A stretch of DNA of 64,000 bases, taken from contig NZ_CP078013.2 in NCBI RefSeq assembly GCF_024112395.2, positions 5,270,001 to 5,334,000 of the forward strand, read 5' to 3'. A program made the position numbers and the translations under genes. A model generated the notes under the pieces. It did no database searches. It saw only the letters and a program-made list of their open reading frames with translations, and was not told the origin of the DNA. Positions 36,630-47,147 of this stretch are shown one piece after another; position 1 is the stretch's first letter; every line of letters begins with the position of its first letter. This DNA is from Pseudomonas pergaminensis (GTDB lineage Bacteria; Pseudomonadota; Gammaproteobacteria; Pseudomonadales; Pseudomonadaceae).

Positions 36630-37916
36630 TCAGAAGCGGTAAGTCACCGACCCACCAAAGCCATTGGCGCTGTTTTCATATTTGGCATCATAGGTCAGGC
36701 CAACCTGGGAAAGGTTCTGCCGCACCTTGATCGGTTCTTCCTTGAGGTAGGAATACGCCACGTCGAAGGTCAGGTTGTCGACGGGCGTCCAGCCGGCGCC
36801 CAGGCTGAACACCGTGCGGTCACCCGTAGGAATCCGCACGGAGCGGTCGGTGTTGTTGGTCGGCGTCTGGTCCACCGAGAAACCGGTGCGCAGCACCAGC
36901 TCTTTGTTGACCCGGTACGCCGCGCCGATGGCGTGGGACCAGGTGTCATGCCAGTGCTGTTGCTCGGTGATCGAGCCCAAGCCGCCGAATTGAGCGGTGA
37001 GGTCGGAGACACCGTCGTTGTTGATGGTGATCTTCTTCAACTGGCTCCAACGCGTGTAGGTGCTGCCAAGGTAGAGGGTCCAATCGTCATTCAATTGATG
37101 GGTGACCGAGAAATCCACGGACGAAGGCGTGGTCACGTCCAGGCTGGCGTCATACTTCTGCGGCCCGCCGTCGAATGCATCGGAAATCAAGCCGGACGCA
37201 TGGGTCTTGCCGCTGAGGTGGTACACCACCTGCGAGTGGTAGGTCACGCCAATGCGCGTGTTGTCGAGGGGTTGCACGAGAATACCGGCGTTGAACCCGG
37301 TGGCGTTGTCATCACCTTTGACTTTCACGCTTTCGCCAGCGCCGCCACCCAGTGGCACATTGGAATCCAGCTCGCCGCTGATGCGGTTAAAGGTCGGGCC
37401 AAAGCCTACCGAAATCTTGTCGTTGAACGCGTAGCTGACGGTGGGCTGCACGGTGATGACCGACACCTTGCTCTTGGTGCCAAAGCCATTGCCCTGGAAG
37501 CTGTGCTCATAGTCGGTCACCAAGCCGAACGGCGCGTAGATGCCCAGGCCGAACGCCCAGTGCTCATCGATGGGCGTGACCAGGTAGCCCATCGGCACGG
37601 CAATGCCGGGCACCATGTCGCCCTTGTTAGTGCCTGGGTTGTTGGCACCGAACTGCGAGGAACTGGCGTCCTTGATGTTGGTTTTGGCGTCGAGGTAAGT
37701 CGCGCCGAGGCTGACTTCATTCTGCTTCAGGCGCGACATGCCGGCGGGGTTGCCGAACACTGTACTGGCGTCTTCGGCCGAGGAGGAGCGACCCGCGTAG
37801 CCCGTGCCCATTGAACTGATGCTTTGTTCATTGAGCGCGAAACCACCGGCAAGCAGTTGGGTTGAGGCAAGGGAAACGGCGAGCGCCAAGGCGCCTTTAA
37901 GAGTTTTGTTATTCAT
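36630..37916 (-). CDS. OmpP1/FadL/TodX-family outer membrane transporter
   Basis: A 428-residue outer membrane beta-barrel for long-chain fatty acids or other hydrophobic compounds. Signal peptide (MNNKTLKGALALAVSLASTQLLAGG), then the FadL N-terminal hatch block GFALNEQSISSMGTGYAGRSSSAEDASTVFGNPAGMSRL, alternating strand pattern, and C-terminal VTYRF with a final Phe. The gene is monocistronic, ended by the 36561-36600 terminator. Substrate is inferred from family only. Confidence 0.92.
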   Translation of the reverse strand: MNNKTLKGALALAVSLASTQLLAGGFALNEQSISSMGTGYAGRSSSAEDASTVFGNPAGMSRLKQNEVSLGATYLDAKTNIKDASSSQFGANNPGTNKGDMVPGIAVPMGYLVTPIDEHWAFGLGIYAPFGLVTDYEHSFQGNGFGTKSKVSVITVQPTVSYAFNDKISVGFGPTFNRISGELDSNVPLGGGAGESVKVKGDDNATGFNAGILVQPLDNTRIGVTYHSQVVYHLSGKTHASGLISDAFDGGPQKYDASLDVTTPSSVDFSVTHQLNDDWTLYLGSTYTRWSQLKKITINNDGVSDLTAQFGGLGSITEQQHWHDTWSHAIGAAYRVNKELVLRTGFSVDQTPTNNTDRSVRIPTGDRTVFSLGAGWTPVDNLTFDVAYSYLKEEPIKVRQNLSQVGLTYDAKYENSANGFGGSVTYRF

Positions 37917-38124
37917 TATTAGGACTCGAATTGTGGGGCAGCGACGAGGAAGCTACCAACGTTCGAGCGGGGGGTTTATGAAGAGTTTTTCATGTGTGGA
38001 ATTGTCGGACAATTCTATGTATTTCAAAGACTTTGATTGTTTTTTCGTTTCCCGTAATGACCTTTAAACCCGATTGTGACCCATTGGTTTTGGCGAACGC
38101 TTCACCCTGGCACAGATACAAGAA

Positions 38125-38152
38125 AGCCCCAGGCTTTTCATTCACCTGGGGC
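38125..38152 (-). terminator. second terminator downstream of tRNA-Lys
   Basis: GCCCCAGG / CCTGGGGC stem; on the minus strand it is followed by TTTCTTG. It backs up the stronger terminator next to the tRNA. Confidence 0.7.
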
Positions 38153-38173
38153 TCGATGTGTTTTCAGGCAGGC

Positions 38174-38215
38174 AAAAAAAAACCCGGAAATCCTCACTTG
38201 CGTGGGCCTTCCGGA
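38174..38215 (-). terminator. first terminator downstream of tRNA-Lys
   Basis: CCGGAA / TTCCGG stem with a long loop; on the minus strand it ends in a run of nine T. It starts about 20 bases past the tRNA 3' end. Confidence 0.75.
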
Positions 38216-38234
38216 TTTTCTAAACCGCCAAAAA

Positions 38235-38310
38235 TGGTGGGTCGTGTGGGATTCGAACCTACGACCAATTGGTTAAAAGCCAACTGCTCTACCAACTGAG
38301 CTAACGACCC
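38235..38310 (-). tRNA. tRNA-Lys (anticodon TTT)
   Basis: A 76-nt tRNA with CCA encoded. Minus-strand 5' end GGGTCGTTAGCTCAGTTGG, anticodon loop CTTTTAA (TTT, Lys), T-arm GGTTCGAATCC, and acceptor pairing GGGTCGT/ACGACCC. It lies just downstream of queC, the same place as the tRNA-Lys that hosts PAPI-1-type islands in P. aeruginosa; here the site is empty. Confidence 0.97.
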
Positions 38311-38373
38311 GCTGTGTGGTGGCGCGTATAATACTGATTTCTAAGGATTATTCAACACCTTATTTGAAATAAA

Positions 38374-39063
38374 TCAGAAATAACGCGTTGGGTCAGTAAT
38401 TCCGGCGGCTTGGAAGCCTTCTGCACGCAGTCGGCAGCTGTCGCATTTCCCACAAGCACGGCCGTCATCGTCTGCCTGATAGCAGGAAACAGTCAGCGAA
38501 TAATCGACGCCAAGTCCTACGCCCGCCTTGACGATATCGGCCTTGCTGAGGTTTTGCAGCGGCGCCAGGATACGGAAGCCCTGCCCTTCTACACCGGCCT
38601 TGGTCGCCAGGTTGGCCATGCGCTCGAACGACTCGACGAACTCTGGGCGGCAGTCCGGGTAGCCGGAATAATCCACCGCGTTGACGCCGATAAAGATATC
38701 GCGGGCGTTGAGCACTTCTGCCCAGCCAAGGGCGAGGGACAGGAACACCGTGTTACGCGCTGGCACGTAAGTCACCGGGATGCCTTCGCCGGGGGTTTCC
38801 GGCACGTCGATGCTGCTGTCGGTCAGGGCGGAGCCGCCAATACCATTGAGGTTCAGGCCGATCACCTTGTGTTCGACCACCCCCATGTCACGGGCGACGC
38901 GGGCAGCCGCGTTCAGTTCGGCGCGATGACGCTGGCCGTAGTCGAAGCTCATGGTGTAGCAGCTATAGCCTTGCGCCTGCGCCATGGCAACCACCGTGGC
39001 GGAGTCGAGACCGCCAGACAGCAGGATTACCGCGCGTTTTTGATCCATGGTGTGCTCATTCAT
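38374..39063 (-). CDS. queC: 7-cyano-7-deazaguanine synthase
   Basis: A 229-residue QueC, the ATP-dependent enzyme that makes preQ0 from 7-carboxy-7-deazaguanine for queosine tRNA modification. It has the PP-loop [18 protein letters not shown], the [13 protein letters not shown] and [17 protein letters not shown] blocks, and the zinc site [11 protein letters not shown] chose ATG 39063 (MNEHTMDQK), 1 base after the queE stop, for its AGGA; ATG 39048 (MDQKRAV) is also possible. Confidence 0.95.
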   Translation of the reverse strand: MNEHTMDQKRAVILLSGGLDSATVVAMAQAQGYSCYTMSFDYGQRHRAELNAAARVARDMGVVEHKVIGLNLNGIGGSALTDSSIDVPETPGEGIPVTYVPARNTVFLSLALGWAEVLNARDIFIGVNAVDYSGYPDCRPEFVESFERMANLATKAGVEGQGFRILAPLQNLSKADIVKAGVGLGVDYSLTVSCYQADDDGRACGKCDSCRLRAEGFQAAGITDPTRYF

Positions 39064-39064
39064 A

Positions 39065-39712
39065 TCAGCGTCCTGGCTCGTCGTTCCAAAGGTATTTATG
39101 CAGCTGCAATTGCAGGCGCACCGGTAGGTTGTCCGCGACCACCCAATCGGCGAGGTCACGGGCATTCAGGTCATGATGGCTGGGTGAAAACAGTACTTCA
39201 CCTGCGCGACGGTCCAACCCGTATTGAATCAACTTGGAATTCGCCCAGTCGTAGTCATCGCGCGAACAGATAACAAACTTGACCTGGTCATTGGTCGTCA
39301 GCAGCTCGATGTTCTCGTAGCGATTACGGTGCGCTTCCTTGGAGCCTGGGGTCTTGAGGTCGACCACACGACTTACACGGGGATCGACCGCTGAGATGTC
39401 CAGGGCGCCACTGGTCTCCAGGGAAACCTCATAGCCGGCGTCACACAGTTGTTTAAGCAATGGGATGGCATTGGGCTGGGCGAGCGGCTCACCGCCGGTC
39501 ACGCAGACGTAGCGCGGCTTGTAGCCGGCAACCTGCTCCAAGATGTCATCAAGAGTGCGCACCGTGCCGCCACTGAAGGCGTAGGCGCTGTCACAGTATT
39601 GGCAACGCAAAGGGCAACCGGTCAGGCGCACAAATACTGTGGGCAGGCCAGCCGTCCGCGTTTCACCCTGCAACGAGTAAAAAACTTCGGTAATACGTAA
39701 TGTGTCTTGCAT
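39065..39712 (-). CDS. queE: 7-carboxy-7-deazaguanine synthase
   Basis: A 215-residue radical SAM enzyme that contracts the pterin ring to 7-carboxy-7-deazaguanine. The cluster motif is in [13 protein letters not shown] (C-x3-C-x2-C), followed by [10 protein letters not shown], the SAM-contact GGE. The ATG at 39712 begins [17 protein letters not shown], the usual start; the ribosome-binding site is weak. It is paired with queC and sits downstream of the Tol-Pal genes, separated by a terminator. Confidence 0.95.
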   Translation of the reverse strand: MQDTLRITEVFYSLQGETRTAGLPTVFVRLTGCPLRCQYCDSAYAFSGGTVRTLDDILEQVAGYKPRYVCVTGGEPLAQPNAIPLLKQLCDAGYEVSLETSGALDISAVDPRVSRVVDLKTPGSKEAHRNRYENIELLTTNDQVKFVICSRDDYDWANSKLIQYGLDRRAGEVLFSPSHHDLNARDLADWVVADNLPVRLQLQLHKYLWNDEPGR

Positions 39713-39828
39713 AGTCGCCACGGGCGTAACAGCTAAACAGGCTGTCCGCCTCCGTCAGGCACTTTGAGGGACCCCGCCAACGCGTAGACCCCAAAAAGCG
39801 TGTTTCATAAAAGGGCGTGGATTCTAAC

Positions 39829-39857
39829 GAAAAAACCCGCGCCAGGCGCGGGTTTCT
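39829..39857 (-). terminator. intrinsic terminator after cpoB
   Basis: AAACCCGCGCC / GGCGCGGGTTT stem; on the minus strand it ends in TTTTTT. It closes the tol-pal-cpoB transcript 20 bases after the cpoB stop. Confidence 0.9.
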
Positions 39858-39876
39858 TCTAAACGGGCTGCATTGC

Positions 39877-40710
39877 CTACAAGCGTTGCAGGTCCCGCTG
39901 GGCCAACTGGGCAGCGGAAGTCCCAGGATACTGGGCCACCACCTGCTGCAGAATGCCTTTGACCTTGTCGGTATGACCCAGGCGGCGTTCTACGTCAGCG
40001 AGTTTATACAGCGAATCCGGCACCTTGGCGTGCTTGGGGTACAGCTGGCTGACCTTGGCAAATGCCTGGCCCGCGCCCTGTAGATCACCCTTGGCCAGGT
40101 TGACTTCACCCAACCAGTATTGGGCGTTGCCCGCATACTGGCTGTTCGGGTATTTACGCAGGAATGCGGTAAATGCCTGGCTGGCCTTATCGAAATCCTT
40201 GGCTTTGATCAGGTCGAAGGCTGCATCGTAATACAGCTTCTCCTTCGCCGGATCACCCGGTTCGCTGCTCGCGGCAGGGGCTTGGCTGGCAGCCGCCCCT
40301 GCTGCTGCACCACCGGCAGCAGCGCTTGGCGCGCCACCGGCAGAAGAATTATCAGGAGTTGCGGCAGGTTGAACGCCGGCTCCAATGCGTCGATCAAGAT
40401 CCTGGTAACGCTCCAGGCCTTCTTGCTTCAGCTGGTTCACTTGGTTCTGCAGTACTTCAATGGTGCCTTGTTGCTGCGCCAATTGATCCTGCATGCGTTG
40501 CAGCTGGTTGAACAGTTCGCCCTGTGCCGAGGGAGCGGACGTAGCCGCTCCCCCCGCATAGGCGCCGTTCGTGCCATAACCTGCTGGCGGATAACTGCTC
40601 CCGCTATTGTTATAGCCAGAGTTGCTATCTTCCACAGGAACCGCAGCCCACACCGCAAGCGGTGCGAGGCTGAGAGCCAATACAGTTAGAGCACGACGGC
40701 ACGTTCGCAT
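39877..40710 (-). CDS. cpoB: cell division coordinator CpoB (YbgF)
   Basis: A 277-residue periplasmic protein: signal peptide (MRTCRRALTVLALSLAPLAVWAA), Gly/Ser/Tyr-rich linker, trimerising coiled coil at residues 65-100 (FNQLQRMQDQLAQQQGTIEVLQNQ), Ala/Pro linker, then TPR repeats from about residue 155 (YYDAAFDLIKAKDFDKASQAFTAFLRKYP...). CpoB links PBP1B peptidoglycan synthesis with Tol constriction. It follows pal by 6 bases. Confidence 0.93.
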   Translation of the reverse strand: MRTCRRALTVLALSLAPLAVWAAVPVEDSNSGYNNSGSSYPPAGYGTNGAYAGGAATSAPSAQGELFNQLQRMQDQLAQQQGTIEVLQNQVNQLKQEGLERYQDLDRRIGAGVQPAATPDNSSAGGAPSAAAGGAAAGAAASQAPAASSEPGDPAKEKLYYDAAFDLIKAKDFDKASQAFTAFLRKYPNSQYAGNAQYWLGEVNLAKGDLQGAGQAFAKVSQLYPKHAKVPDSLYKLADVERRLGHTDKVKGILQQVVAQYPGTSAAQLAQRDLQRL

Positions 40711-40716
40711 GACGAA

Positions 40717-41217
40717 TTACTTACGCAGTTCGACGCGACGGTTTTGAGCCCAGGACTGCTCGTCGTGGCCAGTAGCAACTGGACGCTCTTTACCGTAGGA
40801 AACCAGTTCCAGTTGGCCTGGAGCAACACCTTGCAGTACCAGGTAGCGCTGAACGGCTTTCGCACGACGCTCGCCCAGTGCCATGTTGTACTCACGAGTA
40901 CCACGTTCGTCGGTGTTACCTTCCAGAACAACGCGAGCGCCGTTAGCTTTCAGGTCCTTCGCGTGAACGTCCAGAGCGCGCATGGCTTCTGGTTTCAGGT
41001 CCGAACTGTCGTATTCGAAGTAGAAAGTGGTGATAGCGCGCAGAGCAGCTTCTTCGCTCAGGGAGCCGTCAACCGCACCAGTGTTAGCGCCGTAACCAGC
41101 GTTTGGATCAACAGCTGCGCCTTCACCGGCATTGTCGCCGCCTTTAGACGAGCAACCAACGGCTACGGACAGAGCCAGAGCCAGAGCAGCAAACTTACCA
41201 AACTTCAGCATTTCCAT
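40717..41217 (-). CDS. pal: peptidoglycan-associated lipoprotein Pal (OprL)
   Basis: A 166-residue outer membrane lipoprotein. The lipobox is LSVAVGC (Cys at about 22); the following CSSKGG favours outer-membrane sorting. The OmpA-like domain (about 60-166) has the peptidoglycan-binding pattern [23 protein letters not shown]. It tethers the outer membrane to peptidoglycan and is moved by TolB. It is the P. aeruginosa OprL counterpart. Confidence 0.97.
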   Translation of the reverse strand: MEMLKFGKFAALALALSVAVGCSSKGGDNAGEGAAVDPNAGYGANTGAVDGSLSEEAALRAITTFYFEYDSSDLKPEAMRALDVHAKDLKANGARVVLEGNTDERGTREYNMALGERRAKAVQRYLVLQGVAPGQLELVSYGKERPVATGHDEQSWAQNRRVELRK

Positions 41218-41272
41218 CGTGAAACTCCTAATGAACCCCAGTGTGTTAAGTACTTCTTTTTGTAGCGCCGCG

Positions 41273-42574
41273 TCAGTTCAGGTAAGGGGACCAGGATGGT
41301 TCTCTGACTTCGCCTTGTGCGGTAGGAAGTGGGAGCCTTACGCGTCCATTTATGGACACGAGCATCAAGACTCCCCGGCCCTGCTGGCGGGTGGCGTAGA
41401 TTACCATGGTGCCGTTGGGCGCAACAGTGGCTGACTCATCAAGGTTGGTATCTGTGAGGATTTTTACGGTTCCGCGCTGCAAATCCTGGGCCGCAACCCG
41501 GAAATTAGTGAAACCATCCTGACGGTGAATCATCACCAACGTCTTTTCATCGGCCGAAAGCTTAGGGTTGGCGTTGTAGTTACCGATAAAAGTAACACGC
41601 TCTGCCCCACCACCATTCACGTTCGCCTTGTAGACCTGTGGCTTGCCGCCGCGGTCAGAGGTGAAGTAGATCGTCGAACCGTCCTTGCCCCAGAACGGTT
41701 CGGTATTGATACCCGGGCCGCTGGTTGCGCGAGTGATCTGGCGCGAAGCCATGTTCATCACGTAGATGTCCGGGTTGCCATCCTTCGAGAGCACGAACGC
41801 CAGGCGCGAACCATCCGGCGACCAGGCCGGTGCGCCATTGAGGCCTTCGAAGTTGGTGATCTGCTCACGACGGCCAGTATCGATGTGCTGGACGAAGATA
41901 CGCGGACGCTTCTGCTCGAAGGACACGTAGGCAATACGCTTGCCGTCCGGCGCGAAGCGCGGCGACAGGATTGGCTCACGGGATTGGAGCAAGGTCACAG
42001 CCCGTGCACCGTCGTAGTCCGAGCGCTGCAAAGTGTAACGAGTGTTGTCTACAGAGAAACGCTCAGCCGTTACGTAAAGCAGACGCGTCGAGAACGCACC
42101 CTTGATACCGGTGAGCTTTTCAAACGACTGGTCCGAGATGTAGTGGGCCATGTCGCGGATCTGCTCGGCAGTGCCCGAGACGCTGCCGGTCAAGACCTGC
42201 TGCTCGGTTGCCACGTTGAACAAGGTGTAGGTGATTTGCAGGCGACCGCCGGCCGGCGTGATGTTGCCGACCATCAGGTACTGCGCACCGACGGCTTTCC
42301 AGTCACGGAACACGACTTCGCTGGCCTGGTTTGGCTGGCTGATCATATTGCCTTTCGGAATCGGTGCGTAGTAACCGGAATTGCGCAGGTCGTCGCTGAC
42401 GATCTGGGCCATGTCGTCCGGCAGCACGCTGCCGCCCTGCCAACCGAACGGTACTACGGCGATCGGGGTGGCCCGATCGCTACCGCTGGTAACCAGGATG
42501 TTCTTTTCATCCGCCGCCGCTATCCCTGCCATACAGCAAATAACGACAAGCATTCCTCGAAGAAGGTTTCTCAC
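41273..42574 (-). CDS. tolB: Tol-Pal system protein TolB
   Basis: A 433-residue periplasmic beta-propeller. Signal peptide ([21 protein letters not shown]), N-terminal domain, then WD40-like/PD40 blades ([43 protein letters not shown]). The start is GTG 42574, overlapping the tolA TGA stop as GTGA, so the two are translationally coupled. TolB binds Pal and TolA. Confidence 0.97.
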   Translation of the reverse strand: MRNLLRGMLVVICCMAGIAAADEKNILVTSGSDRATPIAVVPFGWQGGSVLPDDMAQIVSDDLRNSGYYAPIPKGNMISQPNQASEVVFRDWKAVGAQYLMVGNITPAGGRLQITYTLFNVATEQQVLTGSVSGTAEQIRDMAHYISDQSFEKLTGIKGAFSTRLLYVTAERFSVDNTRYTLQRSDYDGARAVTLLQSREPILSPRFAPDGKRIAYVSFEQKRPRIFVQHIDTGRREQITNFEGLNGAPAWSPDGSRLAFVLSKDGNPDIYVMNMASRQITRATSGPGINTEPFWGKDGSTIYFTSDRGGKPQVYKANVNGGGAERVTFIGNYNANPKLSADEKTLVMIHRQDGFTNFRVAAQDLQRGTVKILTDTNLDESATVAPNGTMVIYATRQQGRGVLMLVSINGRVRLPLPTAQGEVREPSWSPYLN

Positions 42575-43644
42575 AAGGCTAGATCCTCAGGTGTGAATGT
42601 CATCTTGAATGAACGATAGGGAGCGAAGTCGCTTGGTTTCATTCCCTGCATCTCGGTCAACCGGCCAATGTTCTTGACCGCGGCAACCGCCGAACTGTCG
42701 AACGAACCGTCACCACTGGACTTGGACACGCTGACCGAAGTCACCGTACCGTCCGGCAACATGCCGATCTGCAGCACTACTGTCATGCCTTTGCGCGCCG
42801 AAGGTGGACGTGTCCAGCCTTCTGCTGCCCGCGCTCGAATCAGGTCGTCGAAACTGCCCGCGACTTCATCACCACGCTCATCGGCCAAGGCTTGCTGACG
42901 CTGCGGCGTGTCGGAGAGCAAATCTGCCAAGGCCTGGGCCTTTTTCTCTTCGGCGGATTTGCGCGCTGCTTCCTGGGCCTTTTTCTTCTGGGCGTCGGCG
43001 GCAGCTTTCTTCTTCGCGTCGTCGGCGACTTTTTTCTTCGCCTCGTCTGCTTCAGCTTTTTTCTTGGCGTCTTCGGCGGCTTTTTTCTTCGCGTCTTCGA
43101 CTATTTTCTTCTTGGCGTCTTCAGCAGCCTTTTTCTTGGCCTCTTCTTCAGCCGCTTTTTTGGCTTCTTCTTCAGACTTCTTCTTGGCTATATCAGCCAA
43201 TTGTTTCTCTTCGGCCTTTTTCGCTTCGGCAGCTTTCTCGGCTTTCTTGGCTTCATCAGCCTTTTTCGCCTCGTCAGCCTTCTTGGCTTCGTCAGCCTTT
43301 TTCGATTCCTCGGCCTTTTGAGCCGCCTCTTCTTTCTTTTGTTCCGCAGCAGCCTTCACCGCTTCCTGCTCGACCTTCTTCTGTTCCATCTGCTCGACTT
43401 CAGTCTGGCGCGCAGCCGACTTCTGGGCCTCACCCGCAATCTTCTGATTGGTCTGGGTGGTGGCCTGACTTTTCGATTTCAGCTGATACAGGGTCGCCTG
43501 CACGATCGGCTTGGCTGGCGGCAGGTCCGGGGTCATGGCAAAGCTGACGAACAGCATGCCAAACACCAGGACGTGCAGGGCAATTGCCCAGACGCTAGGC
43601 CAGAAGTAGCTTTCCGAGGCGGACGGCTCTCGCTGTTGCTGCAT
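42571..43644 (-). CDS. tolA: Tol-Pal system protein TolA
   Basis: A 357-residue TolA: N-terminal membrane anchor (about 15-38, [19 protein letters not shown]), a long Ala/Lys/Glu helical stalk with KKADEA- and KKAAED-type repeats (about 90-245), and the C-terminal TonB-like domain ([37 protein letters not shown]). The stalk spans the periplasm so the tip reaches TolB and Pal. Start and tolR stop share one base (TGATG). Confidence 0.95.
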   Translation of the reverse strand: MQQQREPSASESYFWPSVWAIALHVLVFGMLFVSFAMTPDLPPAKPIVQATLYQLKSKSQATTQTNQKIAGEAQKSAARQTEVEQMEQKKVEQEAVKAAAEQKKEEAAQKAEESKKADEAKKADEAKKADEAKKAEKAAEAKKAEEKQLADIAKKKSEEEAKKAAEEEAKKKAAEDAKKKIVEDAKKKAAEDAKKKAEADEAKKKVADDAKKKAAADAQKKKAQEAARKSAEEKKAQALADLLSDTPQRQQALADERGDEVAGSFDDLIRARAAEGWTRPPSARKGMTVVLQIGMLPDGTVTSVSVSKSSGDGSFDSSAVAAVKNIGRLTEMQGMKPSDFAPYRSFKMTFTPEDLAL

Positions 43645-44105
43645 CAGGGCGCCTCGGTAATCAAGCCAACGTTACCCACGCCGGCCTTCTGCAGCCCGCC
43701 CATGGCACCCATGACGGAGCCGTAGTCGACCGCCTTGTCACCGCGGATGAACACCTGGGTGTGCTTGCCGCCTTCGTTGCCGGAACGAATGATCTTGGTC
43801 ACCGCGTCGGTCATCGCCGGCAAGGTCAGGGCCTTGTCCTGCTGCTTCTGAGTGTCGACTTCGCTGCCAAGGTTCCAGTAATAGGTCTTGTCGGACTTGA
43901 TCGAAATGGTCAGCACCTGGGTGTTGTTGTCCTGGGGCAAGGCTTCGCTGGAAACCTTGGGCAGATCAACCTTCACACCCTGGTTGAGCATCGGCGCGGT
44001 CACCATGAAGATAACCAGCAGCACCAGCATCACGTCGATGTAAGGCACTACGTTCATCTCGGCGACCGGCTTGCGCTTGGTTCGAGCTCGAGTGATTAAA
44101 GCCAT
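43644..44105 (-). CDS. tolR: Tol-Pal system protein TolR
   Basis: A 153-residue ExbD/TolR protein: one membrane helix near the N-terminus carrying the channel Asp (VVPYIDVMLVLLVIFMVTAPML) and a periplasmic dimer domain. With TolQ it forms the proton-driven motor that energises TolA. It is slightly longer than E. coli TolR (142). It follows tolQ by 14 bases. Confidence 0.95.
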   Translation of the reverse strand: MALITRARTKRKPVAEMNVVPYIDVMLVLLVIFMVTAPMLNQGVKVDLPKVSSEALPQDNNTQVLTISIKSDKTYYWNLGSEVDTQKQQDKALTLPAMTDAVTKIIRSGNEGGKHTQVFIRGDKAVDYGSVMGAMGGLQKAGVGNVGLITEAP

Positions 44106-44119
44106 CGGGAGGTACCTGC

Positions 44120-44815
44120 TTATTCTTCGCTGGTGTGCACTTTACGGTGCAGGATCGCCTGGAATTCATCGGCGAAGGTGTAGTAACGGCCAATCAGGTT
44201 TTCGCCGCGGGCGGCAAAACGGTTGTAGGCAATTACTGCGGGGATAGCAGCGAACAGGCCAATCGCGGTGGCGATCAGGGCTTCGGCGATACCCGGGGCT
44301 ACGGTGGCCAGGGTCGCTTGCTGCGCCTGGGCCAGGCCACGGAAGGAGTTCATGATCCCCCACACAGTACCGAACAGACCGATGTACGGGCTCACGGAAC
44401 CAACGGTGGCGAGGAACGGCAAGCTTTGCTCAAGCTTTTCTTCTTCGCGGGAAATGGCCACGCGCATGGCACGGGCCACGCCTTCCATGACCGCTTCCGG
44501 GTCAACGCCTGGCTGCTGGCGCAGGCGGGAGAATTCCTTGAAGCCGGCGCGGAAGATCTGCTCGACGCCCGAATCCGGGTCCGGATTGCTGCCGGCCTGG
44601 CGGTACAGCTTGGACAGGTCGATACCCGACCAGAAGCGCTCTTCAAAGCTCTCCAAGGCACGTCGACCGGCACGCAGCAGGTTGCTGCGCTGAAAAATCA
44701 TGACCCAAGAGGTAACCGATGCGGCTACCAGGGTCAGCATGACCAGTTGAACCACAACACTGGCATTGCTGACCAGGCTCCACATGGAGGAATGGTCGAC
44801 GACGGTAGGTTCCAC
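44120..44815 (-). CDS. tolQ: Tol-Pal system protein TolQ
   Basis: A 231-residue ExbB/TolQ membrane protein with three helices (about 15-38, 130-155, 175-195) and the family motif VGSVSPYIGLFGTVWGIMNSF. The start is GTG 44815 preceded by AGGAG at 7 bases. Five pentameric TolQ subunits enclose the TolR dimer. It overlaps nothing but starts 1 base after the ybgC stop. Confidence 0.95.
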   Translation of the reverse strand: MEPTVVDHSSMWSLVSNASVVVQLVMLTLVAASVTSWVMIFQRSNLLRAGRRALESFEERFWSGIDLSKLYRQAGSNPDPDSGVEQIFRAGFKEFSRLRQQPGVDPEAVMEGVARAMRVAISREEEKLEQSLPFLATVGSVSPYIGLFGTVWGIMNSFRGLAQAQQATLATVAPGIAEALIATAIGLFAAIPAVIAYNRFAARGENLIGRYYTFADEFQAILHRKVHTSEE

Positions 44816-44816
44816 G

Positions 44817-45272
44817 CTAAATCTCCTGCTTTGATTGTTTACCCGCGCCGCTTACATCGGCAAAGGCCGCACGTAGAGCTTCGGGAATGGCCCGGGGTTT
44901 CAAACTATTGGTGCGCACACAGGCCACCAGGAACTGCCCCTCACAGAGCAGCGTTGCATCCGTTGCCCGCCTGACCTGCTGCTTGAAACGCAGGCTGACA
45001 CGGTTCAATTCGATTACTTCAGCGCTTACCAACAATTCGTCGTCCAATCGCGCCGGCGCGTGATACCGCGCCTCGCTGGAATGCACGACGAATAACAGGT
45101 CCTCCCCTGCCAGCTGGGATTGGGCAAAGCCCAGCTCCCGTAGCCGCTCGGTTCGAGCCCGCTCCATGAACTTGAGGTAGTTGACGTAATACACGATGCC
45201 GCCGGCATCGGTGTCCTCGTAATAAACGCGACAGCGATGTGCGAACGACTGATCCCCGTTTTGCGCGCGCAT
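44817..45272 (-). CDS. ybgC: acyl-CoA thioesterase YbgC
   Basis: A 151-residue hotdog-fold thioesterase with the 4HBT catalytic block [28 protein letters not shown], where the first Asp of DTD is catalytic. In enterobacteria it is the first gene of the tol-pal operon and acts on short acyl-CoAs or acyl carriers, possibly in phospholipid metabolism. About 140 bases separate it from ruvB; the promoter for the tol operon probably lies in that gap. Confidence 0.93.
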   Translation of the reverse strand: MRAQNGDQSFAHRCRVYYEDTDAGGIVYYVNYLKFMERARTERLRELGFAQSQLAGEDLLFVVHSSEARYHAPARLDDELLVSAEVIELNRVSLRFKQQVRRATDATLLCEGQFLVACVRTNSLKPRAIPEALRAAFADVSGAGKQSKQEI

Positions 45273-45411
45273 ACTCTAGTGCTTACTCCTCAGGTTGCCA
45301 ATCCGGCTCGCAACTGTTTTTTTCATACGCTGAAACATTTCCAGTGACTGAATGACGACACCAGCCACTAGGACAGCACAAACATCGAATAAATCGACTT
45401 GCGTGAAGCTT

Positions 45412-46470
45412 TTAATCGTCCACTGCATCGAGGAATTCGTCTACCACGGGCATCTCGCCCAATCGTGACGGAATGTTTAACCCGAAGTGCAGATAGGCGT
45501 GGCGCGTTACCACCCGCCCCCGTGGCGTGCGCATGATGTAGCCCTGCTGGATCAGGTACGGCTCCAGCACATCCTCAATGGTGTGGCGCTCCTCACTGAT
45601 GGCCGCCGCCAGGCTATCGACACCCACAGGGCCACCGTCGAACTTTTCGATCATGGTCAAGAGTAGACGTCGATCCTGGTGATCGAAGCCGTGCTCGTCC
45701 ACATCCAGCAGGTTCAAGGCCAGGTCGGCCACGGCCTTGGTGATATGCCCCTTGGCCCGCACTTCGGCAAAATCGCGCACACGGCGCAGCAAGCGGTTGG
45801 CAATCCGTGGCGTGCCACGGGCCCGACGGGCAATTTCAAAGGCGCCTTCCGGGTCCAGGGGCAAGCCGAGGATGCTTGCCGAACGGCTGACAATGGTCGC
45901 CAGGTCGGCCGTGCTATAGAACTCTAGACGTTGAACAATGCCGAAACGGTCTCGCAGCGGGTTGGTCAGCATGCCTGCACGGGTCGTGGCGCCGACCAGC
46001 GTGAATGGCGGCAGATCGAGCTTGATCGAGCGGGCCGCCGGGCCTTCGCCGATCATGATGTCGAGCTGGAAGTCTTCCATGGCCGGGTACAGCACTTCCT
46101 CGACGATCGGCGAGAGCCGGTGGATCTCGTCGATAAACAGCACGTCATGGGGCTCGAGGTTGGTCAGCAACGCCGCCAGATCCCCCGGACGCTCCAGCAC
46201 CGGGCCGGAGGTGGACTTGATCGACACGCCCATTTCCTGGGCAATGATGTTGGCCAGGGTGGTCTTGCCCAGGCCCGGCGGGCCGAAGATCAGTGTGTGA
46301 TCCAAAGACTCACTGCGCCCGCGCGCAGCCTGGATGAACAACTCCATCTGCTCGCGCACGGTGGGCTGGCCGATGTATTCGGCGAGGCTCAGGGGGCGGA
46401 TGGCGCGGTCCTGGACCTCTTCACGGTCGCGTGGGCCGGTGGCTGCAATCAGACGATCAGCTTCAATCAC
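45412..46470 (-). CDS. ruvB: Holliday junction branch migration helicase RuvB
   Basis: A 352-residue AAA+ ATPase that drives branch migration with RuvA. Walker [12 protein letters not shown] (about residue 62), Walker [10 protein letters not shown], sensor [10 protein letters not shown], arginine finger region RDRFG, and the C-terminal winged helix ([16 protein letters not shown]). It starts one base after the ruvA stop, so the two are co-translated. Confidence 0.98.
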   Translation of the reverse strand: MIEADRLIAATGPRDREEVQDRAIRPLSLAEYIGQPTVREQMELFIQAARGRSESLDHTLIFGPPGLGKTTLANIIAQEMGVSIKSTSGPVLERPGDLAALLTNLEPHDVLFIDEIHRLSPIVEEVLYPAMEDFQLDIMIGEGPAARSIKLDLPPFTLVGATTRAGMLTNPLRDRFGIVQRLEFYSTADLATIVSRSASILGLPLDPEGAFEIARRARGTPRIANRLLRRVRDFAEVRAKGHITKAVADLALNLLDVDEHGFDHQDRRLLLTMIEKFDGGPVGVDSLAAAISEERHTIEDVLEPYLIQQGYIMRTPRGRVVTRHAYLHFGLNIPSRLGEMPVVDEFLDAVDD

Positions 46471-47082
46471 TTAAATCATTCCCTTCAGGGCGCGGCGGAT
46501 CATGTCTTCACTGCTCAGGTTCTTGTCCTTGATGGCCGATACGGCCTTGCTGGCTTCCTGCGGCTTGTAGCCCAGGGAAATCAGCGCGCTGACCGCATCG
46601 CTTTCGGCACTGGCGACCTGGCCGGCCGGCATGTCCGGCTGGTTCGGCACCAGAGCAAACATGCTCGGTACGACTTCCCAGGCCTTGAAGCGGTCCTTGA
46701 GCTCCACCAACAGGCGCTCGGCGGTCTTCTTGCCGACGCCCGGCACCTTGGTCAGCGCCGAGGTGTCCTGGGCCGAGACGGCACGCACCAGCTCATCCAC
46801 TTCCAGGCTCGACATCAGGGCCAGGGCCAGTTTCGGGCCGACCCCATTGAGGCGGATCAGCTCGCGGAAGAAGTCGCGGTCGCGCTTGCCAATGAAACCA
46901 TAGAGTAGTTGCGCGTCTTCGCGCACCACCAAATGTGTGTGCAGCGTTATCGGCTCACCGACCGACGGCAAGCGATACAGGGTGGTCATGGGCACTTCCA
47001 GCTCATACCCCAACCCATTTACATCCAGAATCAGGTGCGGCGGCTGTTTCTCAGCCAGGGTGCCGCGCAAGCGTCCAATCAC
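46471..47082 (-). CDS. ruvA: Holliday junction DNA-binding protein RuvA
   Basis: A 203-residue RuvA: N-terminal OB fold ([31 protein letters not shown]), two helix-hairpin-helix motifs ([16 protein letters not shown] and [19 protein letters not shown]), and the C-terminal domain that contacts RuvB ([21 protein letters not shown]). Tetramers clamp the four-way junction. Confidence 0.98.
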   Translation of the reverse strand: MIGRLRGTLAEKQPPHLILDVNGLGYELEVPMTTLYRLPSVGEPITLHTHLVVREDAQLLYGFIGKRDRDFFRELIRLNGVGPKLALALMSSLEVDELVRAVSAQDTSALTKVPGVGKKTAERLLVELKDRFKAWEVVPSMFALVPNQPDMPAGQVASAESDAVSALISLGYKPQEASKAVSAIKDKNLSSEDMIRRALKGMI

Positions 47083-47147
47083 GGTTCAGATCCTTAAAGC
47101 TTGGGGTCAGAGCACGGCCCGACCGGAAAACGATTGCGCTGATGCTA

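Larger units (their letters stand above)
37917..38234. other. intergenic region between FadL-like gene and tRNA-Lys
   Basis: No gene seen. It holds the porin promoter region on one side and two tandem terminators for the tRNA transcript on the other (38125-38152 and 38174-38215). Confidence 0.6.
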
